A DNA stretch of 64,000 bases from Sinorhizobium meliloti 4H41. Lineage in GTDB: Bacteria > Pseudomonadota > Alphaproteobacteria > Rhizobiales > Rhizobiaceae. This document shows, one piece after another, positions 37,377 to 48,567 of this stretch (position 1 is the stretch's first letter; each line of letters opens with the position of its first letter). Position numbers and translations under genes: made by a program. The stretch lies in contig NZ_AQWP01000001.1 of assembly GCF_000375585.1 (NCBI RefSeq), positions 758,735 through 822,734 of the forward strand. Direction: 5' to 3'. The notes under the pieces are model-generated. The model saw only the letters and a list, made by a program, of their open reading frames with translations, did no database searches and had not been told where the DNA came from.

Positions 37377-37892
37377 ATGTCAGAGCCTGCCTGCGGACTT
37401 CCTCGGGACGTGGTGCGCTCTGGCGAGTCTGACAGGAATGCCGTGCAAGACATAGCAAAGCGGAACGATGGCAAGAAGGGTCTTTCCTTCGCATTGCTGC
37501 GCAGCGCGGCAATTTGCGTGACGATTCTCGCCCTGCCGGGGTGCATGGGCGCGGGCCTCGACGTCTTCGGGGGATCGGGCGTCGATCGTTCGGTCTCGAC
37601 CGGAACCGTGCCGGTGGCGAAGACATCCGACGGCCTTTCCGATGCCATAGCCGTGCGCGACCTCGTTACCGCTGCCGACATCAGTCAGGACAGAACCATC
37701 CCCTGGGCAAATGCAAATTCCGGCAGCGCCGGCGTCATCAGCAGCATCCAGGAAGACCATGCCTCGGGCATGCGTTGCCGCCGCTTCACCACGACCCGGC
37801 ACTCCTTCGAGGGCATTGCCAAGTTCGATGGCAACACCTGCCAGCTCGGCAACGGGGAATGGTACCTGACGAGCTTCGGCCCGCGGAGCTGA
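37377..37892 (+). CDS. Putative surface lipoprotein (RT0821/Lpp0805-like)
   Basis: A protein of 171 residues from the ATG at 37377, or 149 from an alternative GTG at 37443. A hydrophobic signal ends in the lipobox LPGC (ILALPGCMG), predicting a lipid-anchored envelope protein. The C-terminal half ([26 protein letters not shown]...[11 protein letters not shown]) has two cysteines likely to form a disulphide and resembles the rickettsial RT0821/Lpp0805 surface-protein family. It is divergent from pdxH across 74 bp. Confidence 0.78.
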   Translation: MSEPACGLPRDVVRSGESDRNAVQDIAKRNDGKKGLSFALLRSAAICVTILALPGCMGAGLDVFGGSGVDRSVSTGTVPVAKTSDGLSDAIAVRDLVTAADISQDRTIPWANANSGSAGVISSIQEDHASGMRCRRFTTTRHSFEGIAKFDGNTCQLGNGEWYLTSFGPRS

Positions 37893-38107
37893 AATCGCAG
37901 GTTAACCATATTGCCGCAAAGCGGCCGCGAAGCGTCCCGGACGATGTTTTCGGCACCGCGTCCCCGCTTCCGACTAACCGATAGTTAGCAACTTCGCCCG
38001 ATCATCGCCCGGTGACGGAGAAGGTCTCGCAGACCCTCTTCGCTCGTCGTGAGGTGTCAGGCGGGCATCCGGGGAAGGACCGCCGAGTAGAGAAAACGAT
38101 AGCAGCC

Positions 38108-39151
38108 ATGCGCGATCCCTATGCAATTCTTGGTGTGCGTCGCACCGCCGGGCAAGAGGAAATCAAGGCGGCCTGGCGCTCCGTCGCCAGAGCGGTCCAC
38201 CCCGATCACAATCAGGACGATCCTTCCGCCAACGAACGCTTCGCGGAAGCGGGCAGGGCCTATGAGCTGCTTCGCGATCCGGTGCGCAGAAGCCGTTACG
38301 ACTGGGCGCGGCGCGAGGCGGAGCTTCGTCGCATGGAGGCGATGAAGGAGAAGATGCGAGGCGCGGAGGTGCCGGAGGACCCTGTCGGCACCGAAACGGC
38401 CGAGGAAGCGATTTCGCGCATATTCGGCGTCGAGCCGCAGCCCGCTGCCGCCAGGCCGAAATCCTCCGCGCGTCCCGCCGAAAGGGAACGTGCGCCGGTG
38501 GAAGCCAAAACCGAGCTCGCCGCCGAAGCAAAACAAGAGCAGCCGAAAGCCGACGCGTTTGCCCGTCGCTCGATCATGCCGGCGGCGGATCTGGTCGCCG
38601 CGATCGTCCAGCGTATTCGCGGACGCATCGCGAAGACGGCCGAGAAGGTGCCGGATCTTGCTGTCGACGTTCACGCCAGCGTCGAGGACGTGATCAATCT
38701 CGCGCGGGTGCCGGTTGAGCTTCCGGACGGAGAACTGCTGAAGGTCCCCATCCCGGCCGGCGCTACGGACGGCCAGGCGATCCGCCTGAAGGAGCAGGGC
38801 TACCGCGTTGCCGGTATGGCGCGCGGCGATGTGGTGGCAACCCTGCGCCTCCGCCAGGACGGCCCGTTCCGGACCCGCGGTCTCGACCTCGTCACCACAT
38901 TGCCGATCGATCTTCAGAGCGCGGTTCTCGGCTGCGAAACGACGATCGATGCGCCGAACGGACCGCTCACGGTGACGGTGCCGGCGTGGTCGGGCTCCGA
39001 CAAGGAGATCCGCATTGCCGGAAAAGGCTTGCGCGGGGCCGACGGGAACAGCGGCGACCTGGTCGTCGAATTGCGGGTGGTGCTACACGAAAAACCGGAC
39101 GACAAGGTGACGGACCTCATGCGATCCCAGCGTGACGGCCTCTTTCTATGA
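38108..39151 (+). CDS. DnaJ-domain protein without zinc finger
   Basis: A 347-residue J-domain protein. The J domain (about 1-70) has YAILGVRRTAGQEEIKAAWR and the essential HPD in HPDHNQDD. An Ala/Glu/Lys-rich linker (about 75-205) replaces the usual Gly/Phe segment, and a DnaJ_C-type substrate domain (about 215-335) follows with no cysteine-rich zinc finger, so this is a CbpA-like (type II) co-chaperone. It is likely to stimulate DnaK. The start MRDPYAILG at 38108 is the domain start; an upstream GTG is less likely. Confidence 0.88.
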   Translation: MRDPYAILGVRRTAGQEEIKAAWRSVARAVHPDHNQDDPSANERFAEAGRAYELLRDPVRRSRYDWARREAELRRMEAMKEKMRGAEVPEDPVGTETAEEAISRIFGVEPQPAAARPKSSARPAERERAPVEAKTELAAEAKQEQPKADAFARRSIMPAADLVAAIVQRIRGRIAKTAEKVPDLAVDVHASVEDVINLARVPVELPDGELLKVPIPAGATDGQAIRLKEQGYRVAGMARGDVVATLRLRQDGPFRTRGLDLVTTLPIDLQSAVLGCETTIDAPNGPLTVTVPAWSGSDKEIRIAGKGLRGADGNSGDLVVELRVVLHEKPDDKVTDLMRSQRDGLFL

Positions 39152-39350
39152 AGCTTTTCTGACAAGCTGAACCAATATTACGGGGACTAACAGTTCCTGA
39201 TCTGCCTCCTGCTTGAACCGCTGTGGCGCCTATGCCATAGGCAATGCTCGACAATTGCCGCACCCGCTGCAGGAGGCGCGGCATCCTGGCATTCGTGAAA
39301 TTTTGCCACCGGCAGCAGCTGGTGGAGGCAGACAGTATTGGGGACATTCC

Positions 39351-40169
39351 ATGGCTCAGGCATCGGGTCTGATGAATGGCAAGCGCGGCGTCATCATGGG
39401 CGTCGCAAACAATCGCTCGATTGCATGGGGCATCGCGAAGGCCTTGGCCGAGGCGGGGGCCGAGATCGCGCTGACATGGCAGGGCGACGCTTTGAAGAAG
39501 CGCGTCGAGCCGCTGGCGCAGGAGCTTGGTGCCTTCATGGCCGGCCATTGCGATGTGACCGACCTCACCACGATCGATGCCGTATTCTCGGCCCTCGAAG
39601 AGAAGTGGGGCAAGATCGATTTCGTCGTGCACGCGATCGCCTTTTCCGACAAGGACGAATTGACCGGGCGCTACCTGGATACGAGCCGCGACAACTTCGC
39701 GCGTACGATGGACATTTCGGTCTATTCCTTCACGGCGGTCGCCGCACGTGCGGATCGCGTCATGAACGACGGCGGCTCGATACTGACGCTCACCTATTAC
39801 GGCGCCGAGAAGGTCATGCCGCACTATAACGTCATGGGTGTCGCCAAGGCGGCCCTCGAGGCAAGCGTTCGCTACCTGGCGGTCGACCTCGGCAACCGCG
39901 GCATTCGCGTCAACGCGATCTCCGCCGGTCCCATCAAGACGCTTGCTGCGTCCGGCATCGGTGATTTCCGCTACATCCTGAAGTGGAACGAATACAACGC
40001 CCCGCTGAAGCGCACGGTCTCGATCGAGGAGGTCGGCAATTCTGCCCTCTACCTGCTTTCCGACCTGTCGAGCGGCGTTACCGGCGAAGTCCATCATGTT
40101 GATTCCGGCTACCACACGGTCGGCATGAAGGCCGTTGACGCGCCGGACATCAGCGTTGTGAAGGATTGA
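39351..40169 (+). CDS. fabI: Enoyl-[acyl-carrier-protein] reductase FabI
   Basis: A 272-residue NADH-dependent enoyl-ACP reductase of fatty-acid elongation. Features are GKRGVIMGVANNRSIAWGIA (cofactor binding), the catalytic Y-x6-K (HYNVMGVAKAAL) and ISAGPIKTLAASGI. The ATG at 39351 gives MAQASGLMNGKRG, the normal start. It follows a 199-bp gap after dnaJ-like. A long perfect hairpin begins 12 bases after the stop. Confidence 0.95.
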   Translation: MAQASGLMNGKRGVIMGVANNRSIAWGIAKALAEAGAEIALTWQGDALKKRVEPLAQELGAFMAGHCDVTDLTTIDAVFSALEEKWGKIDFVVHAIAFSDKDELTGRYLDTSRDNFARTMDISVYSFTAVAARADRVMNDGGSILTLTYYGAEKVMPHYNVMGVAKAALEASVRYLAVDLGNRGIRVNAISAGPIKTLAASGIGDFRYILKWNEYNAPLKRTVSIEEVGNSALYLLSDLSSGVTGEVHHVDSGYHTVGMKAVDAPDISVVKD

Positions 40170-40180
40170 CAGCCTTTGCT

Positions 40181-40281
40181 CGACAGCCGCCATGCGTCCT
40201 TCGGCCGCATGGCGGCTGTCGCACTTTGAACTGCTGCATGTTCTATCCTCAAACCGGCTGCGGTTTGCGGAATGTGCGGCA
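40181..40281. repeat. Hairpin plus composite palindromic repeat
   Basis: A perfect 16-bp stem (CGACAGCCGCCATGCG at 40181-40196, complement at 40206-40221) forms a strong hairpin right behind fabI, probably ending or stabilising its transcript. Directly joined to it is a second element, CTTTGAACTGCTGCATGTTC (about 40224-40243), whose CTGCTGCATG pairs with the later ATGTGCGGCAG and CAAACCG with CGGTTTG. The same element occurs at 167-216. Confidence 0.75.
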
Positions 40282-40313
40282 GGGATCGCGGCGGCTCGCC
40301 CGGAGTGGACATT

Positions 40314-40898
40314 GTGCTCATCTACATGGTTCGCCATGGACAAACGGACTGGAATGCGGAGAGCCGCCTTCAGGGTCAGAAGGACATCCCCCTCAACGAG
40401 ACCGGACGGCAGCAGGCGACCGGGAACGGCGTCGCGCTGAGGAGGTTCCTCGGGAGTGGCGCCGCCGACTTCGATTTCGTCAGCAGCCCGCTCGGCCGTA
40501 CGCGCGAAACCATGGAGCGTCTTCGGCGGGCGATGGATCTCGATCCCTTGGCCTACCGCACCGACGAGCGTCTGAAGGAGGTGTCCTTCGGCGACTGGGA
40601 GGGCTACACGCTTCCCGAACTGAAGCGGCTCGTGCCCGAGCGGATTGCAGAGAGGCGCGTCGCGAAATGGGATTTCATCCCGCCCGGTCCCGACGCCGAA
40701 AGCTACGAAATCCTGTCCTGGCGTGTCGGTGCCTGGCTCAGGAGCGTGACGCGGCCTACCGTCTGCGTCAGCCATGGCGGCGTTATCAGGGCATTGTTCA
40801 AGCTGCTTGGGGAGATGGATGCCGATGAGGCGGCGGCTGCAGCGATCCCGCAGGACCGCCTGCTGAAAATCCTGGATGGCTCGATAGGCTGGCTCTGA
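40314..40898 (+). CDS. Histidine phosphatase family protein
   Basis: A phosphoglycerate mutase-superfamily phosphatase of about 194 residues. The catalytic motif is MVRHGQTDWN (phospho-accepting His), with later SSPLGRTRETM, FGDWEGYT and CVSHGGVIRAL (second His). Substrates in this family range widely and are not evident here. Start choice is uncertain: GTG at 40314 (VLIYMVRHG), GTG at 40305 or ATG at 40326; GGAG at 40302-40305 favours 40314. It follows fabI but is separated from it by a hairpin repeat. Confidence 0.85.
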   Translation: MLIYMVRHGQTDWNAESRLQGQKDIPLNETGRQQATGNGVALRRFLGSGAADFDFVSSPLGRTRETMERLRRAMDLDPLAYRTDERLKEVSFGDWEGYTLPELKRLVPERIAERRVAKWDFIPPGPDAESYEILSWRVGAWLRSVTRPTVCVSHGGVIRALFKLLGEMDADEAAAAAIPQDRLLKILDGSIGWL

Positions 40899-40908
40899 CG
40901 CCACAAAC

Positions 40909-41169
40909 CTACTGAAGGATCTCCAGGTCGTTGATGACGCGCTTGCCGTCGACCTCGGTATAGAAGACAAGCACCTTGACGCCGGCCTCCAGCCCCTCGA
41001 AGTTGAACTCCTCGGGCGCCTGATAGCTCTTGCCGTCATCGAGGGAGAGGCTCAGCCGGTCGGTATCGACGCTGGTGATCACGGCTTCGACATCGGCACT
41101 CTCGGCAAGCGCGGAGAGCGGCGAAAGCAGGCTTGCGGTGGCCATGAGCGTGGCAATGACAAATCGCAT
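40909..41169 (-). CDS. DUF1344 family exported protein
   Basis: An 86-residue small protein with a signal peptide (about 1-24, ending LSPLSALA) and a mature domain AESADVEAVITSVDTDRLSLSL...YQAPEEFNFEGL, which matches the DUF1344 family of small alphaproteobacterial periplasmic proteins of unknown role. The start MRFVIATLM at 41169 is supported by GAGGG on the coding strand just upstream; a longer reading frame to 41499 has no coding signal. It is convergent with the phosphatase gene. Confidence 0.8.
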   Translation of the reverse strand: MRFVIATLMATASLLSPLSALAESADVEAVITSVDTDRLSLSLDDGKSYQAPEEFNFEGLEAGVKVLVFYTEVDGKRVINDLEILQ

Positions 41170-41610
41170 CCTTGTTGCCCTCATCAATGATTTTGCGAAT
41201 TTTGTTGTTCTCACGCTTTGATCCCCGATTGTGGCAAAAGTAGCCCTATGTCGTTGCTTTTTCGATGCAGTTGCCCGCCGCATGGGAGGGTGAAGGCCGG
41301 TTCGGCGAATTGCAACCCGATGTTTCCGTGAAAGCGGCGGAGCGGCTCGGCGGCAGCCGAACTCTCCCGGTTTTCCACGGGAATTTAGCGGCACCTTTCT
41401 TGAGGCGCCGAGCCTGGGGGGCACGGGAGATGGCACCTGTGCCAGCCGCCGCCGCAGAAGGACTTTCCCGCGTGCCCGCTTTCCACTAAGAGAGGGCACG
41501 CGCGTCTCTCGCGTGGCCCTCGGAGCGGGCCAGCTGCGGCTCCGGGGTAATTGGAATAGACGCGAGGCGGCTCACCGGCCATCTTCGCGATCCGGAGTTC
41601 GGTAGCCGCC
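41170..41610. other. Structured intergenic region upstream of aroC
   Basis: 441 bp lie between the starts of the divergent DUF1344 and aroC genes. It contains a strong hairpin at about 41492-41521 (GAGGGC-ACGCG with CGCG-TGGCCCTC, one bulge), and other GC-rich inverted segments. No protein-coding signal was found on the plus strand. It could be a long leader or hold a small RNA, but I could not match any known RNA family. Confidence 0.35.
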
Positions 41611-42708
41611 ATGTCGCACAATACATTCGGTCATCTTTTCCGCGTCACGACCTGGGGCGAAAGCCACGGTCCCGCACTTGGCTGTGTCGTCGACGGGTGT
41701 CCGCCCGGAATTCGCTTTACGCTCGCCGAAGTCCAAGCCTGGCTCGACAAGCGCAAGCCCGGCCAGTCGCGCTTCGTCACCCAGCGTCGTGAGGACGACC
41801 TTGTGAAGGTCCTTTCCGGCGTAATGCTCGATGACGACGGCGAGACGATGATTTCGACCGGCACGCCGATCTCGATGATGATCGAGAATACCGACCAGCG
41901 TTCCAAGGATTATTCCGAGATCGCCAAGCGCTACCGTCCCGGCCATGCCGACTATACCTACGATGCGAAATACGGCATCCGCGACTACCGCGGCGGCGGC
42001 CGCTCCTCGGCGCGCGAGACCGCTGCGCGCGTGGCGGCGGGCGCTATCGCCCGCAAGGTCGTGCCGGGTCTGGTGATCCGCGGTGCACTCGTCCAGATCG
42101 GCAAGCACCGGATCGACCGTTCCAATTGGGACTGGGCGGAAGTGAACAACAATCCGTTCTTCGCACCCGACCCGGCGATTGTGCCCGTCTGGGAAGACTA
42201 CCTCGACGGCATCCGCAAAGCGGGATCCTCGATCGGCGCGGTGGTCGAGGTGGTTGCCGAAGGCGTTCCGGCCGGCATCGGCGCGCCGATCTATGCGAAG
42301 CTCGATCAGGATATCGCCGCCAATCTTATGTCCATCAACGCGGTCAAAGGTGTCGAGATCGGCAACGGCTTCGCCGCAGCCGAGATCAGCGGCGAGGAGA
42401 ACGCCGACGAGATGCGCATCGGAGCGCAGGGCGAACCGGTTTTCCTGTCCAACAATGCCGGCGGCATTCTGGGCGGGATCGCAACCGGGCAGCCGGTCGT
42501 TGCGCGCTTCGCCATCAAGCCGACCTCATCCATTCTCACGGAGCGCCGTTCGATCGACAGCGACGGCAAGGAGGTCGACGTGCGCACCAAGGGCCGTCAC
42601 GACCCCTGCGTCGGCATTCGGGCGGTGCCGATCGGAGAGGCCATGCTGGCCTGCGCCATCGCCGATCACTATCTGCGTGACCGTGGCCAGACCGGCCGGC
42701 TGAAGTAA
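41611..42708 (+). CDS. aroC: Chorismate synthase
   Basis: A 365-residue FMN-dependent enzyme converting 5-enolpyruvylshikimate 3-phosphate to chorismate, the last step of the shikimate pathway. Signatures: [49 protein letters not shown], and near the C-terminus [17 protein letters not shown]. The start at ATG 41611 ([20 protein letters not shown]) is the family start. An inverted repeat follows the stop. Confidence 0.97.
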   Translation: MSHNTFGHLFRVTTWGESHGPALGCVVDGCPPGIRFTLAEVQAWLDKRKPGQSRFVTQRREDDLVKVLSGVMLDDDGETMISTGTPISMMIENTDQRSKDYSEIAKRYRPGHADYTYDAKYGIRDYRGGGRSSARETAARVAAGAIARKVVPGLVIRGALVQIGKHRIDRSNWDWAEVNNNPFFAPDPAIVPVWEDYLDGIRKAGSSIGAVVEVVAEGVPAGIGAPIYAKLDQDIAANLMSINAVKGVEIGNGFAAAEISGEENADEMRIGAQGEPVFLSNNAGGILGGIATGQPVVARFAIKPTSSILTERRSIDSDGKEVDVRTKGRHDPCVGIRAVPIGEAMLACAIADHYLRDRGQTGRLK

Positions 42709-42716
42709 CTCGACTG

Positions 42717-42790
42717 CTGCAGCGGCCTTCGCGCTTCTGAAAGACGCGTGGCGCTGCAGGAAAAGGTGCGCAGCGGTTTTCCGTCTGGGA
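42717..42790. repeat. Palindromic repeat between aroC and ribB
   Basis: CTGCAGCG (42717-42724) pairs perfectly with CGCTGCAG (42752-42759), and the interior GCGCTTCTGAAAGACGCG resembles the GCGTCTT/AAGACGC core of the element at 118-147. It is followed by GTGCGCAGCGGTTTTCCGTC (42766-42785), which recurs with small changes at 18681-18700. It may also end the aroC transcript. Confidence 0.65.
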
Positions 42791-42823
42791 ATGCACCACA
42801 CAGGATATTCGCGGAGACAAGAC

Positions 42824-43924
42824 ATGTCCTACGACCAGAAGCGCGTCGTCGAAGCCATTCGCGCCTTCGAAGCAGGCGAGATCGTCGTCGTCACCGACGA
42901 CGGCGGCCGCGAGAATGAGGGCGACCTGATCGTCGCGGCGGTGCACTGCACGCCTGAGAAGATGGCGTTCATCGTGCGCCATACGTCCGGCATCGTCTGC
43001 GCGCCGATGCCTCGGGAGGAGGCAAAGCGCCTCAACCTCAATGCGATGGTTGCCGAGAACGACTCCGCCCACACCACCGCCTTCACGGTGTCGGTCGATT
43101 TCAAGCACGGGACCACGACCGGCATTTCCGCCGACGACCGTACGCTGACGGTCAGGAACCTCGCCAATCCGAATGTCGGGCCGACGGATTTCGTCCGGCC
43201 CGGCCACATATTCCCTCTGGTGGCGCGTGAAGGCGGCGTGTTGATGCGCTCCGGCCATACCGAGGCCGCCGTCGATCTCTGCAGGCTCGCGAGCCTGCCG
43301 CCGATCGGCGTCATCTGCGAACTCGTCAACGATGACGGCACGGTCACGCGTGGACCGCAGGTCGAAGCCTTTGCCGAAACGCATGGCCTGAAGCAGGTCT
43401 CCGTAGCCGATCTCATTGCCTATCGCCAGCGCAAGGAGACCTTGATCGAGCAGGGCCATTCCTTCGAGATGGACACGCCCTACGGCAAGGCCAAGGGCCA
43501 CACCTATTCGCTGCCCTGGGATACGATGCAGCACCTGGCCGTGGTTTTCGGAGACATTCGCGACGGCGTCGACATTCCCGTGCGTCTCCACCTCGAGAAC
43601 GTCGGAGCCGACGTCTTCGGCCGCGGCCGCCAGATCGACGAGATCATGAAGCGCATCGCCGCTGAGGGGAGGGGCGTCATCGTCTATCTGCGAGAGGGCT
43701 CGGTGGGGGTCGGAATTTCGCAGACCGCGCGAAAGGGCAAGCACGAGAGGGAAGCCCACTCGGAGGCACAGGAGCGTGAAAGCGAGTGGCTGGAGATTGG
43801 CCTCGGCGCGCAGATCCTGAAAGACCTCGGCATCACCTCCATTCGCCTTCTTTCGTCGCGCGAGCGGCATTACGTCGGCCTGGAGGGATTCGGCATCAAG
43901 ATCGCCGCGACCGAGATTCTGTAA
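42824..43924 (+). CDS. ribB: 3,4-dihydroxy-2-butanone-4-phosphate synthase, with degenerate RibA domain
   Basis: A 366-residue protein. The N-terminal DHBP synthase (about 1-205) has DDGGRENEGDLIVAA, TSGIVCAPM, FKHGTTTGISADDR and RSGHTEAAVDLCRLA, all as expected of a functional enzyme of riboflavin synthesis. The C-terminal region has the length and place of GTP cyclohydrolase II, but where RibA has the zinc cysteines (H-S-E-C-L-T-G-D-V-F...C-D-C) this reads LHLENVGADVFGRGRQIDEIM with no cysteine, so cyclohydrolase activity is unlikely. Another RibA would be needed elsewhere. The start MSYDQKRVVEA at 42824 is preferred. Confidence 0.93.
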   Translation: MSYDQKRVVEAIRAFEAGEIVVVTDDGGRENEGDLIVAAVHCTPEKMAFIVRHTSGIVCAPMPREEAKRLNLNAMVAENDSAHTTAFTVSVDFKHGTTTGISADDRTLTVRNLANPNVGPTDFVRPGHIFPLVAREGGVLMRSGHTEAAVDLCRLASLPPIGVICELVNDDGTVTRGPQVEAFAETHGLKQVSVADLIAYRQRKETLIEQGHSFEMDTPYGKAKGHTYSLPWDTMQHLAVVFGDIRDGVDIPVRLHLENVGADVFGRGRQIDEIMKRIAAEGRGVIVYLREGSVGVGISQTARKGKHEREAHSEAQERESEWLEIGLGAQILKDLGITSIRLLSSRERHYVGLEGFGIKIAATEIL

Positions 43925-43940
43925 AATCCGGAAGAGCCCG

Positions 43941-43972
43941 AAATAAAAGCCGCGTCACCGGACGCGGCTCCC
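43941..43972 (-). terminator. Intrinsic terminator behind ialB
   Basis: Read on the minus strand, GCCGCGTC-CGGT-GACGCGGC (stem 43949-43956 / 43961-43968) is followed by TTTTATTT. It sits between the convergent ribB and ialB stops and should terminate ialB; on the plus strand there is no T-tract, so its effect on ribB would be weaker. Confidence 0.8.
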
Positions 43973-43994
43973 TCGCCTTTAAAGAAAGCTGCCG

Positions 43995-44525
43995 TTACGG
44001 CAGGGCGTCGTAGCCTTCGTCGAAGCCCTTGAGGTCGACGGGGATGCCGATGCCTTCCTCGGGCGACTGGAAAACGATGAAGGTTGCCGTCGCGCCGGCG
44101 CGGAAGGTCTTGAGGAGCTCGTCTTCGAGCACGACCTCGGCGTAGCAGCCGTCGGAGAAGCAGCGCACGAAATAGGCGCGGCCGATGTCCTTGCCGTCGA
44201 CATTGAGGCCGAGGCCGTTCGGCAGGAGCACGCCGAGCGGCGCAAGCACCCGAAGGATCTTCGCCTTGCGGTCGGCGGTCTTGAGCACGACGACCGATAG
44301 GCCGACTTCCGGCCTGTCTTCGGCGATGACGTTCTGCATCAGCGCGCACTGTTCGGCCGAGGCGCCCGCCGGCTGGTCGCAGACGATCGACCACGCGCCG
44401 TGGTTTGACTTCACCGTGCCCGGCGTTGCGTTGGATTGCTGGGCCAAGCCTGCTGCGGGGAGTGCGAAGGCGGCAATTGCGAGCGCGGCCAGGGCGGGCA
44501 GCCGGGAGAAGAGGGACAGGCCCAT
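43995..44525 (-). CDS. Invasion-associated locus B (IalB) family protein
   Basis: A 176-residue exported protein. A signal peptide (about 1-29, ALPAAGLAQ) is followed by the IalB domain with GAWSIVCDQPAGASAEQCALMQ, GLGLNVDGKDIGRAYFVRCFSDGCYAEV, including the paired cysteines typical of the family. IalB of Bartonella is linked to erythrocyte invasion; in free-living rhizobia the function is unknown. Divergent from ctaC across 400 bp and convergent with ribB. Confidence 0.9.
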   Translation of the reverse strand: MGLSLFSRLPALAALAIAAFALPAAGLAQQSNATPGTVKSNHGAWSIVCDQPAGASAEQCALMQNVIAEDRPEVGLSVVVLKTADRKAKILRVLAPLGVLLPNGLGLNVDGKDIGRAYFVRCFSDGCYAEVVLEDELLKTFRAGATATFIVFQSPEEGIGIPVDLKGFDEGYDALP

Positions 44526-44890
44526 GTAAACCTCAAAAACCTCGAATCATTAGGGCTATTCTTGAAGCGCGCGAGGATAAATGAAAAGCCCTGGTCGTTA
44601 CATTCCAGTGTCATATGGCCGAAATTGGGCCCTCCCGGCACGAAATAGACCTGCCGAGGGCTGCCTTGTCTCCGCCGATGAGCGTGGCTGTCCGCAAAAG
44701 GGGCGGCGAATACCGGCCCGCGCGCGGGCGCCGGTGCGTGGGAGGGCTTTCGACCGGTTGCGAGGTCTCCTGTGCGAAAACTTCCGCTTTGTGCAAAAAT
44801 GCCGCACGAGGTTGCTTGGACAGATGTTGCGGCGCTGGTCAAACTGTGGTTTGAAGCGCTTCAGTATCGCAGGGATTCTGCGTTCCGGGT
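44526..44890. other. Divergent intergenic region upstream of ctaC
   Basis: This 365-bp stretch separates ialB (minus) from the ctaC control region. It must carry both promoters. No further gene, RNA or repeat was recognised. The last 60 bases before the FixK-type box are moderately AT-rich (TGGTCAAACTGTGGTTTGAA) and may include the ctaC promoter, but I cannot assign elements. Confidence 0.35.
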
Positions 44891-44904
44891 TTGATCCTGA
44901 TCAA
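44891..44904. promoter_or_regulatory. FNR/FixK-type box upstream of ctaC
   Basis: TTGATCCTGATCAA is a perfect TTGAT-N4-ATCAA palindrome, the consensus for FNR/FixK proteins. It ends 21 bases before the ctaC GTG start and eight before its GGGGAG ribosome-binding site. An activator would normally sit near -41 from the transcription start, so at this place the protein would more probably block transcription of ctaC (inference). Confidence 0.75.
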
Positions 44905-44925
44905 GCGCATTGGGGAGACGTAATT

Positions 44926-47518
<2,593 letters not shown>

Positions 47519-47530
47519 CGGGTAACGAAC

Positions 47531-47556
47531 AGAAGCCGCCGGTTTCGGCGGCTTCT
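47531..47556. terminator. Hairpin between ctaD and ctaB
   Basis: A perfect 10-bp stem (AGAAGCCGCC / GGCGGCTTCT, six-base loop) lies 12 bases after the ctaD stop and 55 bases before ctaB. There is no T-tract. It probably stabilises the ctaCD message or partly ends it, lowering downstream assembly-factor expression (inference). Confidence 0.55.
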
Positions 47557-47610
47557 CCCCGCCGGGATACCGGCGTGACGCGGCTGTTTTTGCCGCAGCA
47601 AGTTCAAGGT

Positions 47611-48567
47611 ATGGACATGACGGTCATCGACAATCACGAGGTAGTTGGCATGGAAGGCGCACCGCGACTTTCCGAGGCCTCTGCGCGCGATTATTTCGAG
47701 CTCCTGAAGCCGCGCGTCATGTCTCTCGTCGTCTTCACCGCATTCGCCGGGCTCGTCCTTGCCCCCGGTCATATCAATCCGTTCATCGGCTTCACCGCCA
47801 TTCTCTGCATCGCCATCGGAGCCGGCGCTTCCGGTGCGCTGAACATGTGGTACGACGCGGATATCGACGCGGTGATGAGCCGCACGGCCAAGCGTCCGAT
47901 TCCGGCCGGCAAGATTTTGCCCCAGGAGGCGCTTGCCTTCGGGCTGACCCTGTCGGCATTCTCGGTGATCATCCTCGGGCTCGCCGTTCACTGGCTCGCA
48001 GCCGGGTTGCTCGCCTTCACGATCTTCTTCTACGTGGCCATCTACACGATGTGGCTGAAGCGCTCGACGCCGCAGAACATCGTCATCGGTGGAGCCGCCG
48101 GGGCCTTCCCCCCGATGATAGGCTGGGCCTGCGTGACCGGCGGCGTGTCGGTCGAGAGCATCGTGCTCTTCCTCATCATCTTTCTCTGGACGCCGGCGCA
48201 TTTCTGGGCCCTGGCTCTCTTCAAGATGGGCGATTACGGCGCGGTCGGCGTGCCGATGATGCCGAATGTCTGCGGCGAGGCGACGACCAAGCGGCAGATC
48301 GTCATCTATGCCGTGCTCACCGCGATTAGCGGCGTCTGTCCCACCTTGCTCGGCTTCGCGAGCATGGGCTATGGAGCCTTTGCCACGGCCATGGGGCTCG
48401 GTTTCGTCTGGTATTCGCTCGGTGTGCTGCGCATGCCCGAAGGCGACAAGCGCATGGTACCGGCGAAGAAGCTCTTCGCATTCTCGATCGCCTATCTTTT
48501 CGCGATATTCTCGGCGCTTCTGGTCGATTACGCGATCGCCCGGATCTGGCTTGGAGGTATTGTCTGA
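47611..48567 (+). CDS. ctaB: Protoheme IX farnesyltransferase (heme O synthase)
   Basis: A 318-residue membrane prenyltransferase that converts heme b to heme o, the precursor of heme a for this oxidase. Motifs: [35 protein letters not shown] (Asp-rich Mg-diphosphate site), [15 protein letters not shown] and [14 protein letters not shown]. The ATG at 47611 is chosen; a longer frame upstream overlaps ctaD. Its TGA overlaps the ATG of coxF (TGATG). Confidence 0.95.
   Translation: MDMTVIDNHEVVGMEGAPRLSEASARDYFELLKPRVMSLVVFTAFAGLVLAPGHINPFIGFTAILCIAIGAGASGALNMWYDADIDAVMSRTAKRPIPAGKILPQEALAFGLTLSAFSVIILGLAVHWLAAGLLAFTIFFYVAIYTMWLKRSTPQNIVIGGAAGAFPPMIGWACVTGGVSVESIVLFLIIFLWTPAHFWALALFKMGDYGAVGVPMMPNVCGEATTKRQIVIYAVLTAISGVCPTLLGFASMGYGAFATAMGLGFVWYSLGVLRMPEGDKRMVPAKKLFAFSIAYLFAIFSALLVDYAIARIWLGGIV

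Noticed and set aside
36682..37626. Long N-terminal extension of PdxH to 37626
   Set aside because: The extra 108 codons are Arg/Pro-rich, are not part of the family, and overlap the divergent lipoprotein gene; the ATG at 37302 is the normal start.
40909..41499. Extended DUF1344 frame to 41499
   Set aside because: The extension has no coding signature, while the short form has a signal peptide and a GAGGG ribosome-binding site.
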